In this document: positions 8,468 to 17,527 of the stretch, piece by piece
How the letters are laid out: every line of letters begins with the position of its first letter
Numbering within the stretch: position 1 is the stretch's first letter
NCBI GenBank assembly: GCA_036268995.1
Contig: DATATB010000125.1
Location: 1 to 57,062 of the forward strand
Source: DATATB01 sp036268995
GTDB lineage: Bacteria > Planctomycetota > Planctomycetia > Pirellulales > PNKZ01
DNA length: 57,062 bases
Direction of reading: 5' to 3'
The notes under the pieces: generated by a model
The model's database searches: none
The model's input: only the letters and a program-made list of their open reading frames with translations
What the model was told of the DNA's origin: nothing
Position numbers and translations under genes: made by a program

Positions 8468-8670
8468 CCTTCTCCCCCCGGGAGAAGGCTTCGGCGCGAG
8501 CTCAGCCGAGCGATGGCCGAAGGCCGTCCGTACCCCTTCTCCCGCTGGGAGAAGATGGCCGAAGGCCAGATGAGGGCGATGCTACGCTGGAGCGGCATAC
8601 AAGCCGAATCACTCCGCAACCCACCCTCATCCGTCGGCTGCGCCGCCACCTTCTCCCAGGGGGAGAAGGG
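8468..8670. repeat. Cluster of three CCTTCTCCC/GGGAGAAGG hairpins (REP-like)
   Basis: Three copies of the same 8-9-bp stem with a 3-base loop occur at about 8468-8488, 8535-8554 and 8648-8669. They are separated by recurring GGCCGAAGGCC and CCTCATCC-type segments. The block fills the 223-bp gap between the convergent treZ and treY stops. This style of intergenic repeat is common in planctomycete genomes. It may terminate both transcripts. Confidence 0.7.
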
Positions 8671-8689
8671 TTATTGACGCACGCATCGG

Positions 8690-11641
8690 TCAACGTTCTG
8701 CGTTGGTCAACAGTGCGACGGGAAAGGCCTGGAACAAGTCTTCGGCGGCCAGCATCGCCGGCTGATCGCCAGCCGCACGCGCGACAAGCCCCTCGCCGCT
8801 AAACAGGTTTTGCCAACGGCTGGGAGCGTCCTCGGGCAGTGCGATGCCGCTGGATTGCCAAACTTGCGGCCGAAAGCCGATCTGGTCGTCGCCGACTAGC
8901 GAGGCCACGCAGCGCGGCACGATGACCAGCACCCAGCGCTCGCCCTGCCGGCGGGCAAAGCCGAATAGCTGGTCCTTGCGCTCGCCCAATGCCGACAGCG
9001 GCAGGTAATCGCTCGTGATCATGAAGCCGATGTTCTGGCGGCGAAACTGCAACGCCGCCTGGGTCATGAACAGCTTGATGCGGCCATCCGGCCAGGAGCG
9101 TGTCAACTCGGCCAACAGCGCCTTGCGATCCCGCTGGGCTTCCTCTCGCACACTGCGCAAGAGTTGCCGCCTCCGCTCGAAATCCACGGGACGCCGATTG
9201 TCGGGATCTACCAGGTTCAAGTCCCACAGCTCAGTGCCCTGGTAAAAGTCGGGCACCCCGGGCGCACAAATCTTCAGCAGCGTCTGAGCCAGCGAATTGC
9301 ATGCGCCTGCCCGGGCAATCGGCGCCACGAATTCGGTCAGCTCGCTGACGAAAGCGCCGTTGCGCTGGCGATCGAGCGCGCCGCGGATAAAGTTTTCGAT
9401 CGCCTGGCCATAGTCTTCGTCGGGATTGACCCAGCTCGTGTTCAACTTGGCTTCGCGCGTGGCCTTGTGCATATATGCCACGAGCCGGTCGACGAACTCC
9501 GCGTGCTCCGCATCGTCGGTCGTCGCGGGCGGCCAGCAGCCCAACACGGTCTGATAGAATAGAAATTCTTCGTTGGCGTTGGGCGCTTCTTCGCCTTCCA
9601 CCTGGCTCTTGAACACGCGGTTGAGCGTTCGCCAGCGGGCCAGCGCCTTTTCCCAGGCGTCTGGCAGTTCGGACAGCACGTTGATCCGGGCCCGCACGTC
9701 TTCGCCGCGCTTGGTATCGTGCGTGGCGCTAGCCAGCATCGCGGCCGGCCAAAGTGCGGCCTGCTCGGTCATGCGGCGGTGGAACTCGTCGGGGGGCGTG
9801 CCAAAATGCCCCGGCTCGCCGCCGACCTCGTTGAGCGATGCCAGCGGATATGCCCGATAAAAGGCCGTGTCCTCCAGGCCCTTGGCCGTGACCGGCCCGG
9901 TCATCTGCTGGCAGCGGAGCACGAATTCGCGCCGCTCCTGCCGCTGTGCGTCGTTCAGCCCGTCGGGATCTTCCAGCAGCAGCAGCGAAGCGATGAAATC
10001 GAATAGCGATTTATTGATCGCCGGGTTGCGGCGCTTGGCCATGCGCACGGCGGCGACGATCCATTGCCGGTCTTCGTCGCGGACGACCTTATCGCCGGGC
10101 TGGACGTACGAGCGATAGACGGGAAAACAAGCGATCAGCTCGGCCAGCGCCCGCCGCAGCGACGCCTCGGTAAAATCGCGAGACCAACGATGTTGCTCCG
10201 AGAGCCGGTTCAATCGGCGGCTGAGCATGTGCAGCTCGCTGGACATGGAGATGCCCAGGATGGTCTTTTTGCTCTCGTAAAAGATGTCGTTGAACCGCGG
10301 CTGCACGTCAGTGAATTGCGTGTAAATATCCTTGATCCGCTTGGCCGAGTAACGATCGACGAACAGGCCGCACGCGAGGTTCAAAAAATCGTAGCCCGTA
10401 GTGCCGTGCGTGGCCCAGGTCGAGCGGAGCTTTTCGTCGTAGCCGAGGATTTTTTCCACGACGATGTACAGCGGTTTGGGGCCGTCGGGCACCGGGCGCC
10501 CATGCTCGGCGCTGGCCGCGCGAAAACCTTCCTGCAAACTGGTCAGGTACTGCTGCGGATCGAGCAGGCCATCGACGTGGTCGATGCGCAGACCGGTCAC
10601 CCAGCCGCGGCCCAGGAACCGCAGCGTCATGGCGTGTACCTGGGCGAACACTTCGGGATCTTCGACGTGTACGGCCGCCAACTCGTTGATGTCGAAAAAG
10701 CGCCGATAGTTGATCTCGTCGCTGGCCACGCGCCAGTACGACAGCCGATAGGTCTGCTCGGCCAACAGGGCTTCCAGCCGATCGAAACTGCGGGCATCGC
10801 CACGATGGCCGTTGAACTGGCGGATCGTGGCGTCGATCGCCGTGCGCACGGCTTCGCTCTCTTGCATCAGGGCGGCCAGCCGACGCCGGGCGACTTCGCT
10901 CTCGCGCTGCCGCTCGTGCAGTTTTTCCGGATCGCGCTCCGAGCGCGGCGGCAGCCGCTCGAGCTCGGTGACGATGCTTTCCAGCTCCATGCGGGCCGGG
11001 TCGTGCGGTGCCAAATGGCCCAAATATTCGACGAGCGCAAATTTGAGCATTCGCGGCCAGGCGCCCGGCGTCACCGGAAAGCGCCGCGCATAGTAATCGA
11101 CCCAAAACCGCTGCCCGGCGTAGACGAGCTTTAATTCCTCGTTCTCGAGCACTTTGCCATATTGCTCGCCCAGCACCGGCACCAGGATCTTGTCTTTCAG
11201 CTCTTCCTGCGGCGGATCCCAGTCGATATCGAAAAACTTGGCATAGCGCGAGCCACGGCCATTTTCCAACACGTCCTGCCACCACAGGTTCGTGTTGTCG
11301 TCGATGGCCATGTGGTTGGGCACGACGTCCAGCACCAGGCCTAACCCGGCCGCGCGCAGCGCCTCGGCGAATTGTCGGAATTCATCTTCGGTGCCGAACT
11401 CCGGATGGATCGTGTTGTGATCCACCACGTCGTAGCCGTGCGAGCTGTCGCGCCGCGCTTTGAACAGCGGCGAAGCGTAGACGGCCCCGATGCCCAGTTC
11501 GTCGAAATAGCCCACCAAATCGAGGGCTTCGCGAAAATTCACGTGACCACTGAATTGCAGCCGGTAGGTCGCGGCCGGAATCTGGGCGTCGAGGTTCGTC
11601 TGCGGGATGCCGGTTGCCACTTCAGGCCTTTCGCCGAGCAT
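8690..11641 (-). CDS. treY: Maltooligosyl trehalose synthase
   Basis: A 983-aa GH13 family protein that rearranges the reducing-end alpha-1,4 bond of a maltooligosaccharide to alpha,alpha-1,1, the first step of the TreYZ route. Family landmarks: PAATYRLQF at about 23, SHGYDVVDHN at about 67, LVLDVVPNHM at about 103, TGLRIDHVDGLLDP at about 348 (nucleophile Asp), IVVEKILGYDE at about 395 (acid/base Glu), and GVPDFYQGTELWDL at about 815. Length is at the long end for the family. The ATG lies one base after the stop of the upstream microprotein gene, so translation is probably coupled. treZ lies convergently downstream. Confidence 0.93.
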   Translation of the reverse strand: MLGERPEVATGIPQTNLDAQIPAATYRLQFSGHVNFREALDLVGYFDELGIGAVYASPLFKARRDSSHGYDVVDHNTIHPEFGTEDEFRQFAEALRAAGLGLVLDVVPNHMAIDDNTNLWWQDVLENGRGSRYAKFFDIDWDPPQEELKDKILVPVLGEQYGKVLENEELKLVYAGQRFWVDYYARRFPVTPGAWPRMLKFALVEYLGHLAPHDPARMELESIVTELERLPPRSERDPEKLHERQRESEVARRRLAALMQESEAVRTAIDATIRQFNGHRGDARSFDRLEALLAEQTYRLSYWRVASDEINYRRFFDINELAAVHVEDPEVFAQVHAMTLRFLGRGWVTGLRIDHVDGLLDPQQYLTSLQEGFRAASAEHGRPVPDGPKPLYIVVEKILGYDEKLRSTWATHGTTGYDFLNLACGLFVDRYSAKRIKDIYTQFTDVQPRFNDIFYESKKTILGISMSSELHMLSRRLNRLSEQHRWSRDFTEASLRRALAELIACFPVYRSYVQPGDKVVRDEDRQWIVAAVRMAKRRNPAINKSLFDFIASLLLLEDPDGLNDAQRQERREFVLRCQQMTGPVTAKGLEDTAFYRAYPLASLNEVGGEPGHFGTPPDEFHRRMTEQAALWPAAMLASATHDTKRGEDVRARINVLSELPDAWEKALARWRTLNRVFKSQVEGEEAPNANEEFLFYQTVLGCWPPATTDDAEHAEFVDRLVAYMHKATREAKLNTSWVNPDEDYGQAIENFIRGALDRQRNGAFVSELTEFVAPIARAGACNSLAQTLLKICAPGVPDFYQGTELWDLNLVDPDNRRPVDFERRRQLLRSVREEAQRDRKALLAELTRSWPDGRIKLFMTQAALQFRRQNIGFMITSDYLPLSALGERKDQLFGFARRQGERWVLVIVPRCVASLVGDDQIGFRPQVWQSSGIALPEDAPSRWQNLFSGEGLVARAAGDQPAMLAAEDLFQAFPVALLTNAER

Positions 11642-11642
11642 C

Positions 11643-11813
11643 CTATAGGTTTCGTGCGCGACCGCCGAACAAGGCAGAGAACAGCACGATCAGCAGCAAG
11701 AGGCCAAACAGGCCGCTCGGATAATAGCCCATTCCCCACGCCGCCGAATAAGGCCACACCGGCAGCATGCCAAACAACATGAATAGTAGCAAGATGACGA
11801 GGATCAAGCGCAT
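11643..11813 (-). CDS. DUF3309-like small membrane protein (56 aa)
   Basis: A short gene. The 56-residue product has a hydrophobic helix (residues 2-18), a Pro-Val-Trp-Pro-Tyr-Ser turn (PVWPYS), a Gly/Tyr-rich linker and a second hydrophobic helix (35-49), ending in GGRARNL. This helix-WPYS-GG-helix plan is that of DUF3309 microproteins. A strong TAGGAGA site sits 5-10 bases before the ATG at 11813. Its stop codon is separated by a single base from the treY ATG, so the two are very likely co-transcribed and translationally coupled. Function is unknown. Such proteins are often seen near stress genes, which would suit a trehalose operon. Confidence 0.75.
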   Translation of the reverse strand: MRLILVILLLFMLFGMLPVWPYSAAWGMGYYPSGLFGLLLLIVLFSALFGGRARNL

Positions 11814-11907
11814 GGTCGTCTCCTAGGTGCAAAAAAAGCCAAGGGTGCTGACACGACAAAAAGACTTACTAAGTTGCTACCCCTCACTCACGTGGTTGCA
11901 AACCAAC

Positions 11908-12231
11908 TTATGGGTGCCGCGGCGAATGCTGATCAGTTTTGGCCGAGATCTGTGTCACCAGCGGGCCTTGCGGCGACCCGACAAGCATCTGCACCACGTC
12001 GCCCGACTTGAGATCAGCCAATTTGACTGGTCGGCCATCACGCGTAATCACCGCGCTGGGGCTGACCCGATCCGTGTGCGAAGTCTTTTGATCGAATTCG
12101 CGGACGATCACCGTATCGTTGAGCGTGCTCACCACGGTGCCGCGGACTTGCTGGGGTCCGCTCTCCAAGACGGTGCATGTCAAACTCACAGCCCCTTCGA
12201 CCAGCAGGACGCCAAGATGCCAGAAACGCAT
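11908..12231 (-). CDS. Small secreted protein of unknown function
   Basis: 107 aa, with a hydrophobic N-terminus (residues 1-20) that could be a signal peptide. The rest looks like a small all-beta domain: VRGTVVSTLNDTVIVRE, then SAVITRDGRPVKLADLKSGD. The latter resembles the 'metal/parameter plus LKPGD' repeat of small OB-like exported proteins in planctomycetes. AAAGGG lies about 12 bases before the ATG. It is divergent from the FAD oxidoreductase gene and lies upstream of the DUF3309-treY pair on the same strand, about 95 bases away. No function is assigned. Confidence 0.55.
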   Translation of the reverse strand: MRFWHLGVLLVEGAVSLTCTVLESGPQQVRGTVVSTLNDTVIVREFDQKTSHTDRVSPSAVITRDGRPVKLADLKSGDVVQMLVGSPQGPLVTQISAKTDQHSPRHP

Positions 12232-12464
12232 AAACGTACCCTTTGCCTGCTCTCGTCCTTGTTTTTCGTCCTTCCACCCGGCGGCAGCGTGCGACCGCTG
12301 GTGGCCGTATGGGTTGCTGGCATTTCTCGTGCCAACGTGCGATTCGGGCTCAAACGCTGAGGCTTACCTGCGTTTTCGAGCAACCGTGTGCCCGAAAACC
12401 GAGCAAGCCTCGGCACGCCTTCTGCTCAAGCGCCGGCTTCTCCCTTTCGTTTCAGGCAGTTGTC

Positions 12465-14039
12465 ATGCCTAACTCCAAACACAACGAAGCGCACCATTCG
12501 GTCTGGATCGCACACCTCCGGAAACGGCGCCACTTTTCTCTCACCGACGACCTGCGCGCCGACGTCTGCATCGTGGGCGCCGGCATTTCCGGGCTCAGCG
12601 TGGCTTATCACCTGGGCCGATTGGGCAAGGAAGTGGTGGTTGTCGACAGCGATCCGCTGGCCGCCGGCCAAACCGCACGCACGACTGCCCACCTCAGCAA
12701 TGCGATCGATGACCGTTACCAGGAAATCGAGCGACTGCATGGCGCCGACGGAGCCCGGCTGGCTGCTGAAAGCCACACGGCGGCGATCGATCGCATCGAG
12801 TCGATCGTCAAGGCCGAGGCCATCGAGTGCGACTTTCAGCGGGTCGACGGCTATTTAATGACCGGTCCTGGACAGTCGATCGACATTTTGGAAGCGGAGC
12901 TGGCCGCCGCCCACCGCGCCGGTTTGCCGGAAGTCGAAATGCTCGATGGCTGGCCAGTCGCCGGCTTCGACAGCGGCCCCGTGCTGAGGTTTCCCAGGCA
13001 GGCGCAGTTCCATCCACTGAGGTATTTGCGCGGGCTTACGCGGGCCATCGAGCGCGACGGTGGCCGCGTGCTGCTGGGCAACCATGTGGAATCGATCGAG
13101 CCGGGGCCGCCGGCGGTCGTGTCCGCGCGCAACGGTCATACCATCACGGCCGACGCCGTGGTCGTAGCCACGAACACGCCGATCAACGATCGGTTTTCCA
13201 TTCATGCGAAGCAGGCCCCCTATTTGTCCTACGTCATTGCGACGCGTATCGAACCGGGCCGCGTCCCCAAGGCACTCTACTGGGACACGCTCGATCCTTA
13301 CCATTATGTCCGGGTACATCCGGTGCGAAGTTGGCAGGACCGCCGGCCGGCTTACGACCTACTGATCGTCGGGGGCGAAGACCACAAAACGGCCCAGGCT
13401 TTCGATGCGCCACAGCGCTACGAGCGGCTCGAAACCTGGGCTCGCGAACGCTTCCCGGCATTGGGTGCGGTCGAGTTTCGCTGGTCGGGACAGATCATGG
13501 AAACCATCGACGGTCTGGCCTTCATCGGCCGCAACCCGGGCGATGCCGAGCATATCTTCATCGTCACCGGCGATTCGGGCATGGGCATGACCCACGGCAC
13601 GATCGCGGGCATGCTGCTACCCGACTTGATCATGCGGCGCGAGAATCGCTGGGCAGAGCTATACGACCCTGCCCGGCGAACGTTGGGGGCGGCACTCGAA
13701 TTTGCGCGCGAAAACATCAATGTGGCCGCCCAATACGCCAGTTGGGTCACCGGCTCGGAGGTTACGACGGCAGACGAGCTTGAACCGGGCAGCGGCGCGG
13801 TAATCCGCCGCGGACTGTCGAAAGTTGCCGTTTTTCGCGATCTGGCGGGCAATTTGCACGAGATGTCGGCCGCCTGTCCGCACTTGGGCTGCGTAGTCGC
13901 CTGGAACGCGGACGAACATTGTTGGGATTGCCCGTGTCATGGTTCGCGGTTCGACAGACTGGGGCACTGTTTGACGGGCCCGGCCAATGCCGATCTGGCA
14001 CATATAAACGTGGCTGCGCACGAGAATTCGCGGGGCTAA
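12465..14039 (+). CDS. FAD-dependent oxidoreductase fused to a C-terminal Rieske domain
   Basis: About 524 aa. Residues 28-60 form a Rossmann dinucleotide fold (VGAGISGLSVAYHLGRLG, ending in the acidic VVDSD). A DAO/DadA-type oxidase body runs to about 400, with the second FAD motif GDSGMGMTHG at about 370. The C-terminal 100 residues hold a complete Rieske [2Fe-2S] site: CPHLGC then CPCHG. This fusion matches the 'glycine/D-amino-acid oxidase plus Rieske' family, in which electrons may pass from flavin to the iron-sulfur cluster. The true substrate is unknown. The start at 12465 gives a family-like N-terminus; the frame extends upstream to 12243 without support. Confidence 0.85.
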   Translation: MPNSKHNEAHHSVWIAHLRKRRHFSLTDDLRADVCIVGAGISGLSVAYHLGRLGKEVVVVDSDPLAAGQTARTTAHLSNAIDDRYQEIERLHGADGARLAAESHTAAIDRIESIVKAEAIECDFQRVDGYLMTGPGQSIDILEAELAAAHRAGLPEVEMLDGWPVAGFDSGPVLRFPRQAQFHPLRYLRGLTRAIERDGGRVLLGNHVESIEPGPPAVVSARNGHTITADAVVVATNTPINDRFSIHAKQAPYLSYVIATRIEPGRVPKALYWDTLDPYHYVRVHPVRSWQDRRPAYDLLIVGGEDHKTAQAFDAPQRYERLETWARERFPALGAVEFRWSGQIMETIDGLAFIGRNPGDAEHIFIVTGDSGMGMTHGTIAGMLLPDLIMRRENRWAELYDPARRTLGAALEFARENINVAAQYASWVTGSEVTTADELEPGSGAVIRRGLSKVAVFRDLAGNLHEMSAACPHLGCVVAWNADEHCWDCPCHGSRFDRLGHCLTGPANADLAHINVAAHENSRG

Positions 14040-14401
14040 ATCCTGACCCCCAGCAAGAAAATCCACCGGAGGCCTCCGCCTAGTTGACACGCCTATGGCC
14101 AGCGATTTAAATTCGATGCATCAACTCGCTCGTGCTGGGCGAGTTTGCTCCGGCCGCAACAATGCCGTGTGGATCTGCCGCACAGCGATTGGTTTTCTGC
14201 GTAACCTTCGAGCACGATGCCGCCAGTCGCTGGTTAGCTGGTGTGCACGATTTCAGGCGTTTGATCCGACGCCGCGCTGCCCGTCCGTACTGCTAGCTCT
14301 TTTCATCGGAGCCTAACCGAGATTCTCGATCTTCTGATTGGTCAGGAGCTCGACCAATACGAGATGATACGACCTGCTGAAAATCGCACACTTTTTAAGG
14401 G
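14040..14401. other. Intergenic region, no gene recognised
   Basis: 362 bases between the FAD/Rieske gene and the BON gene. A 73-codon frame at 14095-14316 is present but shows no domain, no ribosome binding site and an Arg/Cys-rich composition typical of chance frames. The last 60 bases are AT-richer and could hold the promoter of the BON gene, without a clear consensus. Confidence 0.4.
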
Positions 14402-14779
14402 ATGGAAAAACAAGTCATGATTAGTGATCCGGGTCGAAATCAGCGTTCTCAGCACGCTTCCAACTTGCCAGCGCGGCGGCCGGATGACAGCCTGGTGGGA
14501 ATCCTGGCAGCGGACGGTCATCGCACGGACGGCTGGGCGGCGACGGAAGACGCTCCCGAGAATGAAGACCGCGAACTCGAGCGCCGGGTGAAGAACTTCC
14601 TGGCCCAGCGCAGCATCCCCGGATTGCGGCGGCTGACCGTCGAAGTGGACGGCCACTCGGTGCTGCTCCGCGGCCACGTCCGTACCTATTACGAAAAGCA
14701 GTTGGCCGTCAATTGCTGCCAGCGCGTGGCCGGCGTGCTCAACGTCATCGACTGGATCGAAGTCAGCAGCAGCGATTGA
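14402..14779 (+). CDS. BON-domain protein
   Basis: 125 aa. The N-terminal half is polar and probably disordered. Residues 60-120 form a BON domain: LERRVKNFLAQRSIPGL, then LTVEVDGHSVLLRGHV, and a final VLNVIDWIEV strand. BON domains bind phospholipid or act as small adaptors in envelope or osmotic-stress proteins (OsmY type). No signal peptide is seen, so it is likely cytoplasmic or peripheral. An in-frame ATG at 14417 is an alternative start. It stands alone, convergent with the lipid operon to its right. Confidence 0.75.
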   Translation: MEKQVMISDPGRNQRSQHASNLPARRPDDSLVGILAADGHRTDGWAATEDAPENEDRELERRVKNFLAQRSIPGLRRLTVEVDGHSVLLRGHVRTYYEKQLAVNCCQRVAGVLNVIDWIEVSSSD

Positions 14780-14830
14780 GCAAAAGTAGCAGGCTCCAAG
14801 TGCCGTAGCTGCGCTCGCAACCGGCTCGCA

Positions 14831-16315
14831 TCAAATGCAATCGGCGCCCGCTGCAAACTCCTGCCAGGCAGCAAGGTAGCGGCCCAGCAGCGTGCGCGTC
14901 TCCTCGGCTGTAAACAGCCACGGATCGCACTTCAGAGTTAGCACGATCCGGCCGGCATAGGTTCCGATGCCGAAGCCCGCCCGCGTTCCAGCCCGCAGTG
15001 GCGGAGTGCCGGTCATGTGCTCGAGCGTCAGGTTGCCGATCACCAGCCGGCCTTCGTCGCGCGGAAACGGATAGCGCAAGGCTCGCGTCGGGTTGCTGAT
15101 GTTCGTCAGCACCGCCGTGGCCTGGCAGCGCGGAAATTTCATAGCCAGCTTGAGCGCCGCCGGCGACTTGCTGACCAGCCCGATGCCGCCCAGCAGATCG
15201 AGCCCCAGTCGCGTTTGCTTGATGTAGCGCGTCTCGCGCTGGATACCAGCGAGCAATTCGGGCCAGGACCGGCACTGGTCTGCGCGTCGCATGATAAAGC
15301 ACAGGCTCATGCGATTGGCCGCCGGCAAGCGCGCGTCGCGGCCCTCGCGCAGATCGGCAGGCATCAGGATCCGCATGTCGCCCACGCGGCCGCCGGGCAA
15401 TCGCTCGGCTTGCCAGGCCGTCAGCACGCGAAACAGCAAGGCCAGTCCCACGTCATTCAGGCGAGCCCCGCTGCGAAGCACGGCAGCCTGGATCGCGGCC
15501 GAGGTTTCCAAATCGCAGTAGTGTGTCTGAATGCCGGGAAAATCCGCGTTGACGGGCGAAGCCCCCGGCGGCCGGCTGGCCGCCAGCGGTTGTGGATGGC
15601 AAAAGTGAAAACCGGCCGCCTCCTGCAATCGCAACAGCCAGCGCGGTTTGCTGGACTGGCCCCCTAGGGACGGGCTTGCGGGCGGCCGTGGTTGAAACAT
15701 GCCGCGCAGGCGCAACAGTTCGGGATCCAGCCGATCGAGCTGCGGGGCCGAGCCCGGCGCAACCTGTGCCGCATAAGCGGCCAGCAGGTCGCCGAGGAAG
15801 CGCATGCCCCCTTTTCCATCGCAGCAGGCATGATGAAGTTCCAGCAGCATGCGGCTGGAATTCGACCCGGTGCGCACCCACAGCCGCACGCCCGTGCCGG
15901 TTCGCAAATCGATCGGTTTTGCCGGACGAGGATAGGTTTGATCGAAAGCCGTGGACGGATCGCAGTCGGCTTGGAAGTCGACCCGCGGCAGCGGCTGCCG
16001 GGCTGCAATCCAACGCGGCGTACGAACGGACTCGTCGATGCTCGCCGCCAGCAGCGGATGCCGCCCGACGGCTACTTCGAGCGCCGCTTCCAGCCCCGGC
16101 TGCGAGATGATGCCGCTAAATTGCAACTCGCCGAAAAACGTCATTGGATACGCCGGCCGGTCGTCGACGAGCATCAACGTTTCCAGCGGCGCCAGCGGCA
16201 GCGGAAAGATGGACGGCGTCGCGTCGCCGGTAGCCGCCGAAGCCAGCGCAGTCACGGGAGCGGCTGCTTGCGAATCGCCATGCGTTTGGCCGCTGGAGAG
16301 GTCGACGCGGCTCAT
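14831..16315 (-). CDS. Condensation-domain acyltransferase (PapA/WS-DGAT-like) of the lipid operon
   Basis: About 494 aa. The catalytic motif HHACCDG (residues 161-167) fits the HHxxxDG signature of condensation domains, polyketide-associated acyltransferases and wax-ester synthases. RHPLLAASI at about 85 is the usual N-terminal 'RHP' block, and the C-terminal half has the partner subdomain. Such enzymes move an acyl group from a carrier protein or CoA to an alcohol or amine. It is the last gene of the operon. Its ATG overlaps the stop of the Rieske gene by four bases (ATGA), which argues for one functional unit. It probably esterifies or amidates the lipid made by the megasynthase. The longer frame to 16753 overlaps the neighbour and is rejected. 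Confidence 0.75.
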   Translation of the reverse strand: MSRVDLSSGQTHGDSQAAAPVTALASAATGDATPSIFPLPLAPLETLMLVDDRPAYPMTFFGELQFSGIISQPGLEAALEVAVGRHPLLAASIDESVRTPRWIAARQPLPRVDFQADCDPSTAFDQTYPRPAKPIDLRTGTGVRLWVRTGSNSSRMLLELHHACCDGKGGMRFLGDLLAAYAAQVAPGSAPQLDRLDPELLRLRGMFQPRPPASPSLGGQSSKPRWLLRLQEAAGFHFCHPQPLAASRPPGASPVNADFPGIQTHYCDLETSAAIQAAVLRSGARLNDVGLALLFRVLTAWQAERLPGGRVGDMRILMPADLREGRDARLPAANRMSLCFIMRRADQCRSWPELLAGIQRETRYIKQTRLGLDLLGGIGLVSKSPAALKLAMKFPRCQATAVLTNISNPTRALRYPFPRDEGRLVIGNLTLEHMTGTPPLRAGTRAGFGIGTYAGRIVLTLKCDPWLFTAEETRTLLGRYLAAWQEFAAGADCI

Positions 16316-17526
16316 GGGGCCGCCCCCGGCGAGCAGGTCGAACATTCCGAGGACGGCTCGCAAGCGCTCGCAATGGCCGCCGGCTGGCACATGCCGCGAT
16401 CGACGTATTGCTGAAACGCGTGGATCCGCTCTTCGCAGCGGCCCAACATGCCGCGCTGGGTGCTCGCCTCCAAGCCGCGCTGAATTTGCGGAAACAGCTC
16501 CTGGTCTTCGCGCAGAATTCGCAGCGTGACCCAAGCGGTCAGCCGGCCCCAGCCGGTTGCCAGCACACGGCCCACAGGACCGGCCCCTGCGAGACCGAAC
16601 TGCCGGACTTCGGCCCTCGCGGTGCCCGGCCCGGTGGGCAGCACGCAATGGCAGAGACTCACGGCATCGGTGAACGAGAACAGCAGGTTCGGGAAGACGT
16701 GGTGCTGCCAATACTCGCCGGTGGACGACCGACCCAGCCGCCCCAGAAACCACCGCTCGCCACGTTGAAAACTCGCGTCCAAGCGCGAATGCGCGCTAAA
16801 CGGCAGTTGCGTCCCCAGCGACGTGTGACCGGCTGCGAGCACGTGCTGGCTGCGCTGCTCGCCCGGGTCCTCGCGAAAGGTTTCCGGGTGCACGCACGGC
16901 ACGTGATACGCCTCGATCGAGTTCTCGATCGGCACTTTCCAATTGGCACCGTAGTCGGGCTGCCAGCTCAGAAAGGGCCGCCACCCGCCGCCAAAGCGCT
17001 CGCGACACAGGGCATCGAGCGGCCCTAACTGGTCGGTCAACGACGGCCCGTCGGCCGCCAGCGAAACAAACACCAATTGCCCGCAGGTCGCCAGGCGATA
17101 GCGTGGCAACTTAGCCAGCTCGCGATCCCAAGGGGCGAAATTCCGTGCCTCGGGAATCCGGCGCGTGCGGCCGTCGGCGCCATATTCCCAGCCGTGATAC
17201 TGGCAGCGCATCCGGTCCGAGTGTCCCTGCTTCGCGCTCGAAAGCAAGCAATGCCGATGCGCACAAACATTCGACAGTGCGACCAGCTCGCCGCCGAAAT
17301 TCCGCACCTGCACGGGCCGGCCCAGCAGATCGAGCGTCAGGAAATCGCCGTCGCGCGGCAGGTCCGTGGTGGTGCCCACCAAGTGCCAGGCCGGCAGCAG
17401 CACGCGCTCGCGTTCGTCGACGAAATGCTGCGGCGCGCAATACGCCGCCGGCGGCAGGATGTGCGGCAGGCGCGTGCTATGGACGAACATGGGATTCCAC
17501 TCAAACCGAAACGGCCGGTCGGGCAC
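16312..17526 (-). CDS. Rieske non-haem iron oxygenase, large subunit type
   Basis: 404 aa. The N-terminal Rieske domain has C88-A-H90 and C108-Q-Y-H111, spaced as in ring-hydroxylating oxygenases. The catalytic domain has the mononuclear-iron motif ENSIEAYHVPCVH, giving His208 and His213 plus the bridging Glu205, with a later Asp in LREDQELFP. These enzymes hydroxylate, desaturate or demethylate substrates using O2 and electrons from a separate reductase, which is not encoded nearby. It starts one base after the megasynthase stop (GTG at 17526; ATG at 17490 possible) and overlaps the acyltransferase gene. That places it as a tailoring oxygenase of the lipid or polyketide product. Confidence 0.88.
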   Translation of the reverse strand: MPDRPFRFEWNPMFVHSTRLPHILPPAAYCAPQHFVDERERVLLPAWHLVGTTTDLPRDGDFLTLDLLGRPVQVRNFGGELVALSNVCAHRHCLLSSAKQGHSDRMRCQYHGWEYGADGRTRRIPEARNFAPWDRELAKLPRYRLATCGQLVFVSLAADGPSLTDQLGPLDALCRERFGGGWRPFLSWQPDYGANWKVPIENSIEAYHVPCVHPETFREDPGEQRSQHVLAAGHTSLGTQLPFSAHSRLDASFQRGERWFLGRLGRSSTGEYWQHHVFPNLLFSFTDAVSLCHCVLPTGPGTARAEVRQFGLAGAGPVGRVLATGWGRLTAWVTLRILREDQELFPQIQRGLEASTQRGMLGRCEERIHAFQQYVDRGMCQPAAIASACEPSSECSTCSPGAAP

Positions 17527-17527
17527 T

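Noticed and set aside
14095..14316. 73-codon frame upstream of the BON gene
   Set aside because: Composition and lack of a start signal suggest a chance frame.
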